Positions 7,576 through 15,970 of a stretch of 64,000 nucleotides of DNA are shown here, in pieces (within the stretch, counting starts at the first letter, position 1; the number at the start of each line of letters is the position of its first letter). The stretch lies in contig NZ_JAWUDN010000010.1 of NCBI RefSeq assembly GCF_044430645.1, positions 152,592 to 216,591 on the forward strand. Direction: 5' to 3'. Under the pieces are notes generated by a model. The model ran no database searches and was not told the origin of the DNA. It saw only the letters and a list, made by a program, of their open reading frames with translations. Both the position numbers and the translations under genes were made by a program. The DNA comes from Ewingella allii (GTDB lineage Bacteria > Pseudomonadota > Gammaproteobacteria > Enterobacterales > Enterobacteriaceae).

Positions 7576-10014
7576 TCACCGTTTTTCGACCGGTTGCTCC
7601 AACACCATGGTCTGCGTCTGGCTCAGACTAATATCCGCATTACGCAATGCCTTGAGGATCTCATACAGCAAATCGCTCTTAGTTCCGCTGACCATGCGCG
7701 GGCTGACGACATAGCCGGTGACGCTCAGCACAATGCCATTTGGGCCTAACTCTTTGAAACTGACAGAAGGCGCAGGCGTCTCGAGAATCGACTCGTGCAA
7801 CTCATAGCACTCTAACAGCAACGAACGCACCTGCTCTGGGTCGATGTCCAGCGGGAAAGTCAGTGCAATAGTTGCTACACCCTGCGCATTCCCCATGGTG
7901 GCGTTACGCACGTTTTGCGAGATGAACTGTGAGTTCGGCACAATCACCGTCGAACGGTCGCTCAGTTGGATCTCAGTCGCGCGCACGTTGATGCGACGAA
8001 TATCCCCCTCGACGCCGCTGATGGTCACTAAGTCCCCTACTTTCACCGGGCGCTCGGTCAGCAAAATCAAACCGGAGATAAAGTTCTTCACGATCTCCTG
8101 CAAGCCAAAACCGATACCTACCGACAGCGCGCTGACAATCCATGCCAGACGGTTCCACTCGATACCCAGCGTGGAAAGCGTCAGCAGGATGATCAGCACA
8201 TAACCGACGTTGGTGAACAGCGTCACCAGCGAAGCACGCATGCCGCGATCCATGGCGGTTTTGGGCAGGAAGTCGTTATCCAGCCAGCGTTTGGCCGAAC
8301 GCAGAACATACAGACCAATCGCCAGACACAGGAAGGCGTTAACGGCGTGAGCAGGAATGATATTCATCCCTTCCAGCCCTTTTCCACCCCAGATATCCAC
8401 CACTTTGCTGAGCAGCTCAATCGGCGTGGTAGTCCCGAAGGTGCCATTGAGCAGCGCCACGGCCGCGAACAGAATCAGCAGGGTCTTACCGACGGCGGCG
8501 AACAGCGTGGCGGCCAGCGACAGGTGGCGCTCATTGAGGCTCAAGCTGCTTTTAAGCAACTTGCCGCTGGTGGTGGTGGGTGAGAAGAAGCTCTCGCTGA
8601 AATCCACCACCAGATGAATCATCAAGTACAGGCAGGTCAGAACCAAGCCCACCCACACCAGTTCATAGGTCAGGAAGCGGGCCAGCGGGATATAACCAAT
8701 CAGCAGCGCCACGGTGATGGCAATAGCGGTAATGCTGATAGCCAAGTGAATCAAACCGGCCAGCGTCGAACGGGCTTCGGGCTGCTCCCCGCGTGCCAGC
8801 AGGCGGCGGCGCACGCGGTTTACGCGCATCGGCGCAATCAGACAGCTTACCGCAACCAGTAATGCAGAAAGGCCATTGCCGAATAGCGTGGCAGAGACGC
8901 TGGCCCCCACCAGATTATTCAGCTCTTCCACCACGCCAAAAATCAGGATGAAGGCACTCAACATCAACGGGAAGGAGGCCAAGGTTTTGGCGATAGGATC
9001 CGCCAGCCCCGGCAGACGCCACGAAGGATGCTTGTTCGACAGCAGCGCCGAACCTAAACCGGCCACCAGCGCAGAGAAGACCGTGAGGCCAATCAGTGAG
9101 TTAGCGAACTCAAGCAGTGCTTCTGAGGTATCCGGCAGGCGCACGAAGAACTGGCAGAAAAAACTCACGCTCAACCATTGGGTGAATACAATCACTAGCG
9201 TCGCAATGGTCGCCAGCAGGCTGCGGCGCAGACGACCGCCGGGAAGCCAGCGCTGGAGGATCCAGTTCAACGGTTTGTCCAGCAGACGCCGCCCCAACAG
9301 GCCAACGGCTAATGCCAGCAGCAGGTAAAGCGCCGACCCCACGCGGAATTCAGGCTGCCATGCCTGATCCCAGGCGCTGCTAATTTGTGAACCGAAATCA
9401 GCGAAACGCGCGCGGTCGTTATCCTGAGGCTCAAACAGCGCCATCCAGAAATTCTTGCCCAGAATACTGCCTGAGTTAAGGGCAATCTGGGTTTTTAGGG
9501 TGTCGCGTCGCAGCCCGCCAATTTGGGTAGAGAGGTTCTGCGCGCCGGTGCGAATCGCCGTGGCTTGTTCATTTTGCGCATCGAGCTGAGTTTTGCTGGT
9601 ATTAAGCTTATTGCGCTGGCGCACCACTTCGGCCGTTTCAGGCAAAGCTCCCGCCGCAGGGGCCGGGCCGAGGACGTCAAGCTGGGCCTGCACCTGAGCA
9701 CGCATAGGCCCCAGTGCCGCAATCAGCTTGTCGGTGTCATCCAGAATCTTCAGCGTATCGTCGTTTAAGCCGTTGAGCTTCTTTTCGGTTTTTGCCGACG
9801 AAACTTGTTGTTTAGTGGTATCAAGGCGTTTTTGTAGCGCGGTCAGCGTGGCGGGTACGTTGATTTTTACCGGCTCAGGAGTCGCGTTGGCATCGCCCGC
9901 AGGGGCGTTGGTCTGGGCCAAGTCATTGTTAGTGGCAGCCCATGTCGCCATTGGCGCCATAAACAGTGTGGCTAAGAGTGCCCACACCACGGGCGCTTTA
10001 AAGAATTTATGCAT
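7576..10014 (-). CDS. Large MscS-family mechanosensitive channel (DUF3772 type)
   Basis: 812 residues from ATG at 10014. This start gives a clean signal peptide (MHKFFKAPVVWALLATLFMA, cleavage after ATWAA); an upstream TTG at 10113 would extend the frame without a ribosome site. A periplasmic coiled-coil-rich segment (about residues 60-200) resembles DUF3772. A series of transmembrane helices follows, then a classic MscS core near the C-terminus: a pore-lining helix with GIGFGLQEIVKNFISG, then LTERPVKVGDLVTI and the VIVPNSQF motif. Such channels release solutes during osmotic downshift. It is single and convergent with the CorA-like gene across the inverted repeat. The nearest relatives are the YbiO/MscK class; exact orthology is uncertain. 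Confidence 0.85.
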   Translation of the reverse strand: MHKFFKAPVVWALLATLFMAPMATWAATNNDLAQTNAPAGDANATPEPVKINVPATLTALQKRLDTTKQQVSSAKTEKKLNGLNDDTLKILDDTDKLIAALGPMRAQVQAQLDVLGPAPAAGALPETAEVVRQRNKLNTSKTQLDAQNEQATAIRTGAQNLSTQIGGLRRDTLKTQIALNSGSILGKNFWMALFEPQDNDRARFADFGSQISSAWDQAWQPEFRVGSALYLLLALAVGLLGRRLLDKPLNWILQRWLPGGRLRRSLLATIATLVIVFTQWLSVSFFCQFFVRLPDTSEALLEFANSLIGLTVFSALVAGLGSALLSNKHPSWRLPGLADPIAKTLASFPLMLSAFILIFGVVEELNNLVGASVSATLFGNGLSALLVAVSCLIAPMRVNRVRRRLLARGEQPEARSTLAGLIHLAISITAIAITVALLIGYIPLARFLTYELVWVGLVLTCLYLMIHLVVDFSESFFSPTTTSGKLLKSSLSLNERHLSLAATLFAAVGKTLLILFAAVALLNGTFGTTTPIELLSKVVDIWGGKGLEGMNIIPAHAVNAFLCLAIGLYVLRSAKRWLDNDFLPKTAMDRGMRASLVTLFTNVGYVLIILLTLSTLGIEWNRLAWIVSALSVGIGFGLQEIVKNFISGLILLTERPVKVGDLVTISGVEGDIRRINVRATEIQLSDRSTVIVPNSQFISQNVRNATMGNAQGVATIALTFPLDIDPEQVRSLLLECYELHESILETPAPSVSFKELGPNGIVLSVTGYVVSPRMVSGTKSDLLYEILKALRNADISLSQTQTMVLEQPVEKR

Positions 10015-10195
10015 AAAGGAATCTATCCGACACTCGGGGGAATTATTATTTTTCAGAATGATGATAATAGCGATTATTGGTGCGGAAAATATCAGGTTTT
10101 TTCTGGATCGCAACGGGAAGGAAGAAAAATCACCCAGAATGGCAAAAAGAGCTGCCTCCAGCGGTTCGCTACGCCAGAGGCAGAGAGCGTTCAGA

Positions 10196-11014
10196 TCACC
10201 CCTGCTTGCCCAGCATCAGGCGCAGCAGGCCGATAGCGTCAGCCTGCGGCAGGGCCAAAATATTGGAGTACAGGCTGATGGAAATGTCACACACCTTGGC
10301 ACGGTCGACGGTCGCCGCGCCTAAATCATTAAACATCTGCAACTGGTCGCCGTAATCCTGATGCAACTTCTCCCTCACCGGCACCATCAGCGCCTGAGCT
10401 TTCTCGGCACTGAGGGTGGTAGGCTGGGTTTTCTGCCCGCGGCCGCTGGCTTGCAGCAGGTCGTTCATGGTGTCGAGGTCTTTTTTGAACAACTCTGGCG
10501 ACAGCACCTGCGCCGTGTTCACCCCGCCGCTGATGTGTGGATACAAGAACTTAAAGCAGGTGCCGTCATGGCGCGCCTGTAGCTCCTGCATCTCTTGCAG
10601 ACTGACACGCATCGCCGCCAGCACGTTGGCATCGGGGGCGGTGTTCATACGCTGAGAAATTAAGGCCGACACCATAGGCTTGACGGTATCAATCGCCTCT
10701 TGCTGGGTTTTCCCCTCTTCCCTCAGGCGCAGAATGTTACTGCGGATCTGCTGGTACAGCTCTGGCTCTTGTTCATTGATGGTCTTGAAAATAGGCAGTT
10801 CGGCCAGCGCATGGTCAATCTCCGCCGTCTGGCTGGAAGCCTGTATACGCGGTTTAATCAGCCCCGCGTAGAGGGCGTTGCCGCCAACCACCAGCACCAA
10901 AAACAGGATCACCGCGGGAGTTTTAGCCAGCTTGCCTTTCTTGTGCAGCATGGCCAGGATCGCGGCAATCACTACCCCGCTCACTCCCCACACCATCACC
11001 TCATTCCAGTTCAT
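10196..11014 (-). CDS. Membrane-anchored protein of unknown function, partner of yojI
   Basis: 272 residues. Two hydrophobic helices at the N-terminus (about residues 7-25 and 33-52) are followed by a soluble, mostly helical domain with two cysteines (CFKF near residue 153 and a Cys in DRAKVCDIS near the C-terminus). I do not recognise the family. The start at 11014 has AAGGA upstream and lies inside the end of yojI (17-base overlap), so the two genes form one transcription and translation unit. The soluble part is probably on one face of the inner membrane, and the context suggests a role in peptide or siderophore export with YojI. That role is inferred from gene order only. Confidence 0.75.
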   Translation of the reverse strand: MNWNEVMVWGVSGVVIAAILAMLHKKGKLAKTPAVILFLVLVVGGNALYAGLIKPRIQASSQTAEIDHALAELPIFKTINEQEPELYQQIRSNILRLREEGKTQQEAIDTVKPMVSALISQRMNTAPDANVLAAMRVSLQEMQELQARHDGTCFKFLYPHISGGVNTAQVLSPELFKKDLDTMNDLLQASGRGQKTQPTTLSAEKAQALMVPVREKLHQDYGDQLQMFNDLGAATVDRAKVCDISISLYSNILALPQADAIGLLRLMLGKQG

Positions 11015-12680
11015 CAACGATTTCCTTTTTTTGGTCTATTTGCGCCACGGCATCGCGGCTGGCGTCTGCTCTGGCTTCGCCATGTAATTCGCTCAATTTG
11101 CCCGCGCGCATTTCTAACAGGCGATCGGCATGCTCAAAATAGTGGTCGTCATGACTAATAGCCAGCACGGTTTTACCCATGTCGCGCAGGAACGGCAGCA
11201 GCTCACGATAGAAAGTCCGGCGGAACTGCGGGTCTTGGTCCGCCGCCCATTCGTCGAGCAGCAAGAAGTCGCGCCCCTCACAGGCCGCCAGCAGCAGCGC
11301 AACGCGTTTACGCTGTCCCTGAGATAGCTGCAAATTTGTAACTCTGTCGCCGTCAAATTGTAGCTTCTCTTTCATATTCAGGCGCTGCAACCACACTTCC
11401 ACCAGCTCGGGATCGGGTGTCTGGCCCTCGGCGGCCATCAGGCGACCAAACAGGTGGAAATCGGTAAATACGGCGGAAAACAGCTGACGGTATTGCTCCG
11501 GCTCACTGACTGGCACACCGTCAAGCAGGATTTGCCCCGAGCGCGGCTGATACAGCCCGGTCAGCAGCATCGCCATGGTCGACTTCCCGCTGCCGTTGCC
11601 GCCAATCAGGAACACCAGCTCTCCGCGCTTGATGGTCAAGTTCAGCGGGCCGACGCCAAAACCGGCATTCTGCTCTTTCTCGCCATAGCTGAAGGTCAGG
11701 TCGCGCAGCTCCAGCGTCTGCCAGCTCTGCGTTTTAGGGGCTACGGCAAATTCGGGCTGATACGGGGTAAGGCGCAGGCCGTTGAGCTTGCGGAAGGCCA
11801 CCTGCGCGCTGAGTAAAGTCGGCAACGCACCAACCGCCTGTAGCAGCGGAGTGCGCAGGAACAGCAGTGTCAGGGAGTAAGTGGCGGCGACATTGGTATC
11901 GGACCAGCCCAGCGTATTGGCCATAAAGAACACTAGCCCAATCGCACCGAGCATCATAATGTTCGACCAGTTGACCGCGCTGAGGTGGAAGGTGTCGGCG
12001 CGAACAATGTGGTGGCGGTAGCTGGTTGCGTCCTGCACATACTCCTCGTCATACAGCTTGCGGGCGCGTTCGCGATTCAGCGCCAGCTCTTTACGGCCGT
12101 CGATCACCATCTGGTAATCTTTTTGCAGGCGATCTTCCGCTTCGCGCACGTGGTTCAAATGGCGGTAAACTCGCGACACCAGTGAGAAACCAACCAGAAT
12201 GGTCACCACCAGCCACGCCACGGTGATCAGCAGCATTTTCGGCGACAGAAACGCCAGATAGGCGGCGCAGCCGAGAGTCAGAATAATGCCCTGTACCAGC
12301 TCCGGCAGGCGTACAAAGGCCAGCGTAATGGCGCGAATATCGCTACTCAGGCTGGCTAACAGCTGGGCGTTACCAATCTGCTCAATGCGCTCGATGTCGG
12401 TATCCAGAATGCGCTTAATAAATTGCCCGCGCAGGCGATAGATAAAGTGGTGGCCGAGGGTGGTGAGTGCCAGCTGGGAGCCGAGCGTCACCACCATCAA
12501 TAACAGTAAGAAACCGAGGAATTCCGGCAGCACGGCAAGAGAGGCTTCGGTGGTTTCAATCAATTTCAGATTGATAAAGGCAATCAGGCCAATCCCTAGC
12601 GCTGCACTGGCCAGGCTCAGGGCCATCACTGCCAGAAAAGGCCAGCGATACTGCTTAAACACTACGCGTAACAACTCCAT
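11001..12680 (-). CDS. yojI: YojI-type ABC exporter (fused membrane and ATPase domains)
   Basis: 559 residues, similar in length to E. coli YojI (547) and recognisably homologous along its whole length, including the N-terminal MALSLASAALGIGLIAFIN and the NWSNIMMLGAIGLVF segment. Six transmembrane helices are followed by an ATPase domain with Walker A (GGNGSGKST), signature (LSQGQRKR) and Walker B (LLLDEWAADQDP, the family's unusual DEWA). YojI exports microcin J25 with TolC in E. coli, and the family includes the pyoverdine-linked PvdE. The start at ATG 12680 matches the E. coli N-terminus; the reading frame continues upstream but without homology. A Fur-like site lies at 12762-12780 upstream. 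The downstream partner gene overlaps its 3' end. Confidence 0.92.
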   Translation of the reverse strand: MELLRVVFKQYRWPFLAVMALSLASAALGIGLIAFINLKLIETTEASLAVLPEFLGFLLLLMVVTLGSQLALTTLGHHFIYRLRGQFIKRILDTDIERIEQIGNAQLLASLSSDIRAITLAFVRLPELVQGIILTLGCAAYLAFLSPKMLLITVAWLVVTILVGFSLVSRVYRHLNHVREAEDRLQKDYQMVIDGRKELALNRERARKLYDEEYVQDATSYRHHIVRADTFHLSAVNWSNIMMLGAIGLVFFMANTLGWSDTNVAATYSLTLLFLRTPLLQAVGALPTLLSAQVAFRKLNGLRLTPYQPEFAVAPKTQSWQTLELRDLTFSYGEKEQNAGFGVGPLNLTIKRGELVFLIGGNGSGKSTMAMLLTGLYQPRSGQILLDGVPVSEPEQYRQLFSAVFTDFHLFGRLMAAEGQTPDPELVEVWLQRLNMKEKLQFDGDRVTNLQLSQGQRKRVALLLAACEGRDFLLLDEWAADQDPQFRRTFYRELLPFLRDMGKTVLAISHDDHYFEHADRLLEMRAGKLSELHGEARADASRDAVAQIDQKKEIVDELE

Positions 12681-12761
12681 AAAATCTCGATTCCCAGAAA
12701 GTCGACAAATACAGCAAAGATATGAATAGCTGGGCAGTTTAATCAGCGGTGAATCGATATC

Positions 12762-12780
12762 AAGAATAATTCTCATTATT
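12762..12780. promoter_or_regulatory. Possible Fur box between yojI and yjiN
   Basis: The 19-base stretch ending CTCATTATT matches 13 of 19 positions of the Fur consensus GATAATGATAATCATTATC by hand count. It lies about 80 bases upstream of the yojI start and 65 bases upstream of the divergent yjiN start. Iron control would fit the PvdE/siderophore branch of the YojI family, but 13/19 is a borderline match. Confidence 0.4.
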
Positions 12781-12844
12781 CCAGCAAGCCTCGAAGAAAA
12801 AGAAAAAAGCTGACAGCCCTGCGCGCAGTTCCTAAACTTCTGTA

Positions 12845-14131
12845 ATGGATAAAGAACATGAACTTCGCCGAAGTAAACGTAATGCGCTGGGGTTGCTGCT
12901 GACGGCCGCCGCCCTGTTTGTTGTCACCCTCTTTTTGCCGCCTAATTTTTGGATTCTGGGGCTGAAGGCCATTTCCGAGGCGGCGATGGTCGGCGCTCTG
13001 GCCGACTGGTTTGCCGTGGTGGCGCTGTTTCGCCGCGTGCCGGTGCCTTTTATTGCCGGACACACGGCGATCATTCCCAAGAATAAAGACAAAATCGCCG
13101 ACAATCTGGCAATTTTCGTGCAAGAGAAGTTTTTGGCACCGGACTCGATTGTCGAGCTGATCCGCAAGCACGATCCGGCGCGGATGATTTCTGACTGGCT
13201 AAATGCCCCGGAAAACGCCCCGCGTTTCGCCCATTATCTAGTGAAAATGATGCGCGGTTTTCTCGAGTTCACCGACGACCAGCGTATAGCCCAATTGATA
13301 AAACGCGCGCTGTTTCGGGTGATCGACAAAATCGACCTATCGCAGTCGGTGGCGACGATTTTAGAGAGCTTGACCAAAGACGGGCGGCATCAGGCTTTGC
13401 TCGATCAGGCGATGGATCAGCTGGAAGCCCTGCTCGCCAAGGAGAGCACGCGCAGCTTTATCTCCACCCAAATCGTCAACTGGATGAAGCGCGAACACCC
13501 GCTGACCGCCAAGCTGCTGCCTACCGGCTGGCTGGGGCGCAACGGCGCGGATATGGTGTCAAACGCCGTTAACTCGGTACTGGATGATATGGGCAATGAC
13601 CAGAGCCACGCATTCCGCAAAGGCTTTGACCGTTCGGTGCAGAAATTCATCTGGACGCTGCAAACCGACCCCGCCGCCGCGCAAAAAGCTGAAGAGATTA
13701 AACAGTATTTGAAGAATGACGAAAAACTGAATGATTACGTCATGCAGCTGTGGAGCGACATGCGCGGCTGGCTCAGAGAGGATTTAGACAGCCCGAACTC
13801 GCGGGTGCGGCTGAAAATTACCGAGTCGGGACAGTGGTTGGGGCAGGCTTTGGAGCAGGATGAAAAGCTGCGCGACTCACTGAATCTGCAGATGGAAACC
13901 GTGGCGGCGCGCATGGCGCCTGACTTCGCAGAGTTTCTTACTCGTCATATCAGTGACACGGTGAAAAGCTGGGATGCGCGGGATATGTCGCGGCAGATTG
14001 AGCTGAATATCGGCAAGGATTTACAGTTTATTCGCATCAACGGCACGCTGGTTGGCGCCTTTATCGGGCTGATACTTTACCTGCTGTCGCAGTTGCCGCT
14101 GGTGATGCCGTGGGTGCTGGCGAGGTTGTAA
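12845..14131 (+). CDS. yjiN: YjiN-like DUF445 inner-membrane protein
   Basis: 428 residues, matching E. coli YjiN (426) in length and character. An N-terminal hydrophobic hairpin (LGLLLTAAALFVVTLFLPP, then the conserved AISEAAMVGALADWFAVVALF) is followed by about 330 residues of charged helical sequence and a single C-terminal membrane helix (LVGAFIGLILYLLSQLPLV). The GALADWFAVVALF segment is the DUF445 hallmark. No biochemical function is established. It is divergent from yojI with about 165 bases between starts. A strong hairpin follows immediately after the stop, shared with convergent gldA. Confidence 0.9.
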   Translation: MDKEHELRRSKRNALGLLLTAAALFVVTLFLPPNFWILGLKAISEAAMVGALADWFAVVALFRRVPVPFIAGHTAIIPKNKDKIADNLAIFVQEKFLAPDSIVELIRKHDPARMISDWLNAPENAPRFAHYLVKMMRGFLEFTDDQRIAQLIKRALFRVIDKIDLSQSVATILESLTKDGRHQALLDQAMDQLEALLAKESTRSFISTQIVNWMKREHPLTAKLLPTGWLGRNGADMVSNAVNSVLDDMGNDQSHAFRKGFDRSVQKFIWTLQTDPAAAQKAEEIKQYLKNDEKLNDYVMQLWSDMRGWLREDLDSPNSRVRLKITESGQWLGQALEQDEKLRDSLNLQMETVAARMAPDFAEFLTRHISDTVKSWDARDMSRQIELNIGKDLQFIRINGTLVGAFIGLILYLLSQLPLVMPWVLARL

Positions 14132-14133
14132 AA

Positions 14134-14155
14134 ACTCCCCCTGAACAGGGGGAGT
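14134..14155 (-). terminator. Rho-independent terminator of gldA
   Basis: A perfect hairpin ACTCCCCCTG-AACA-CAGGGGGAGT-type stem lies between convergent yjiN and gldA. On the minus strand it is followed by TTTTTAC, so it serves gldA best. Confidence 0.7.
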
Positions 14156-14163
14156 GAGCCGAT

Positions 14164-15261
14164 TTATTTCACGGTTTTGCTGAAGGCGTCCACTGCCAGA
14201 ATGGCGTTTGCCACATCTTCCGCAGACAGATTACGATTCAGGTTGCCGAGGGTATCGCCCTCGCCTCCTGCGAGCTTGCCGACTTTCACCAGATTCTCGT
14301 AAGACTCTTTCTCAAGGTGCATCTCTTTGAGCGTGGTCGGCATGTTGATGGAGCGATAGAAGCGAATATAGCGGGCAATCTCTTCATCGGGGCGCTGCTC
14401 TAGCACCATCTGGGTCAGGGTGCCGTAGGCCACTTTCTCGCCGTGGGTCAGGTGGTGGATGTCGCCGGAAACAGCGGTAAAACCGTTGTGAATGGCGTGA
14501 GCCCCGGCCAGCCCGGCGTTTTCAAAACCAAGCCCGGACAACAAGGTGTTAGCCTCAACCACGGCCTCCACCGCCGGTGTCACCAGCTTCTGCTCGACGG
14601 CGGTATAGGCGCTGTAGCCATAGGTCAGCAGCGTCTTCTCACAGGCTTCGGCAATCGCCATACCGGCAATCGTAGGGTCGCCGCCGACCATGGAGTGCGA
14701 GTGGGAGCGCAGCACGGCCTGCGCCTCGACGAAGGTCGCCAGGCCGTCGGCAATGCCCGATGCAAACAGGCGTACCGGGGCCTGAGCGCAAACTTGGGTA
14801 TCCACCAGCACCAAGTCAGGGTTCTTATTATAGAAACGGTAGGTGTCGAACACGCCTTCATCGGTGTAGATCACCGACAGCGCGCTGCACGGCGCATCGG
14901 TAGAAGCCACCGTCGGCACAATCACCACGTTTTGCTTTAACTCATCGGCAATGGCTTTGACCGTGTCCAGCGTTTTACCGCCGCCCAGCCCGACCACCAC
15001 CTGAGTGCCCGCTTTACGCGCAATGGCGGTCAGCCGGCTGATTTCATTCGCCGAGGCTTCGCCATTAAATTTTTCGAAGTGAAATTCGACTTCGGCCTGC
15101 TTCAACGAGCTTTTAACGCGCTCGCCTATCAGTCCCCAAACCAGATCATCAGCTATCAGGAAGGATTTTCCGCCCAGCGCCGGAAGATAGCCGCCGAGTT
15201 CGTCCAGTACGCCACTGCCTTGTACGTATTTTCGAGGTGAAGAGAAGATAAATTTACTCAT
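14164..15261 (-). CDS. gldA: Glycerol dehydrogenase (NAD+-dependent)
   Basis: 365 residues, the usual GldA length (E. coli 367). It oxidises glycerol to dihydroxyacetone with NAD+ in the cytoplasm. Visible features are the nucleotide-binding VGLGGGKTLDTVK loop and the VPTVASTDAPCSALSVIY segment, plus the three-part metal site of iron/zinc group III alcohol dehydrogenases: ASGIADGLATF (Asp), AGAHAIHNGF (His) and HLTHGEKVAYG (His). The ATG is preceded by GAGG at good spacing. It is a single gene; dihydroxyacetone kinase genes are not adjacent here. Confidence 0.93.
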   Translation of the reverse strand: MSKFIFSSPRKYVQGSGVLDELGGYLPALGGKSFLIADDLVWGLIGERVKSSLKQAEVEFHFEKFNGEASANEISRLTAIARKAGTQVVVGLGGGKTLDTVKAIADELKQNVVIVPTVASTDAPCSALSVIYTDEGVFDTYRFYNKNPDLVLVDTQVCAQAPVRLFASGIADGLATFVEAQAVLRSHSHSMVGGDPTIAGMAIAEACEKTLLTYGYSAYTAVEQKLVTPAVEAVVEANTLLSGLGFENAGLAGAHAIHNGFTAVSGDIHHLTHGEKVAYGTLTQMVLEQRPDEEIARYIRFYRSINMPTTLKEMHLEKESYENLVKVGKLAGGEGDTLGNLNRNLSAEDVANAILAVDAFSKTVK

Positions 15262-15643
15262 GATAAAAACCTCTTTCCATTGAAAAACCTACCCTGAGCC
15301 TAGCCTGTTCTGCGCCAAAGTCACATTATTAAATCTAATAATGATCGCATGGGAAGCTAAGAATTTAAGGCAGAAAAAAGATCCCGTTTTGCACGATGGA
15401 AAGAAGGCGAATTCAACTTTTTATATAAAGTTTCAACTATCGAATCCATCAATTAAAGCGGCTTTCACTTATCAATGGATGCCGTAGAATGCATCGCATT
15501 GGCAGCACGATGTAAGCAGTTGCACAAGGTCAGCTCGCTGTTAGCCATCCTGTTTAACTTTTCATTTTAAATTTAATAAATTCCGAATTAGCTGGCGCGC
15601 CAATCAATAAACAGCGCCAAATATGCAGGGATTGGGGGATAAC
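15262..15643. other. Intergenic region, gldA to small ORF
   Basis: About 380 bases, AT-rich near the middle. It holds the upstream regions of divergent gldA and of the small ORF. The only structure I can see is the pair TTCAACTTT / AAAGTTTCAACT around TATATA (15412-15440). I find no convincing promoter motif or RNA structure. Confidence 0.4.
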
Positions 15644-15826
15644 ATGTATAACTTCCAGCGCTATCAGGCTAAAGAATTGGCTCTCGCTTATATGAGCGGC
15701 AAATCACACGATTTCTCGCCACAAGAATTTTTGCAGCAAGTGAAAAAGATGGAGAAATCCTTCGATAGCCTGCTGAGAACCGGCCAAGAACCTTCCCAAA
15801 GAGAAGTTCTGGTAAAAGCGTTCTAA
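15644..15826 (+). CDS. Small protein of unknown function (60 residues)
   Basis: ATG at 15644 has an excellent ribosome site (GGGGGAT, 3 bases spacer AAC) and encodes 60 residues beginning MYNFQRYQAKELALAYM. An in-frame ATG at 15623 has no ribosome site. The protein is hydrophilic and helical, with a KKMEKSFDSLLRTG segment, and has no signal peptide, membrane helix or cysteine. I do not recognise the family. The strong ribosome site, AT-rich upstream region and terminator after it support a real gene. Confidence 0.65.
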   Translation: MYNFQRYQAKELALAYMSGKSHDFSPQEFLQQVKKMEKSFDSLLRTGQEPSQREVLVKAF

Positions 15827-15913
15827 GAATCATTGCGTGGGTCTCCTGTGTCGGGTAACCAGCAAGATAAGCTTCTGATTCACCTGCGAATATAGAAGTA
15901 AAAAATAGAAGTA

Positions 15914-15948
15914 AAAAAGAAGCCCCGCTCGCAAGAGACGGGGCTTTC
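15914..15948. terminator. Bidirectional rho-independent terminator
   Basis: The hairpin AAGCCCCGTCTC-type stem (AGCCCCG...CGGGGCT) has an A-rich left flank and TTTCTC on the right. It lies between the small ORF and the convergent opgD, so it can stop both. Confidence 0.75.
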
Positions 15949-15970
15949 TCATTTCTGCATCGCCAGCGGA

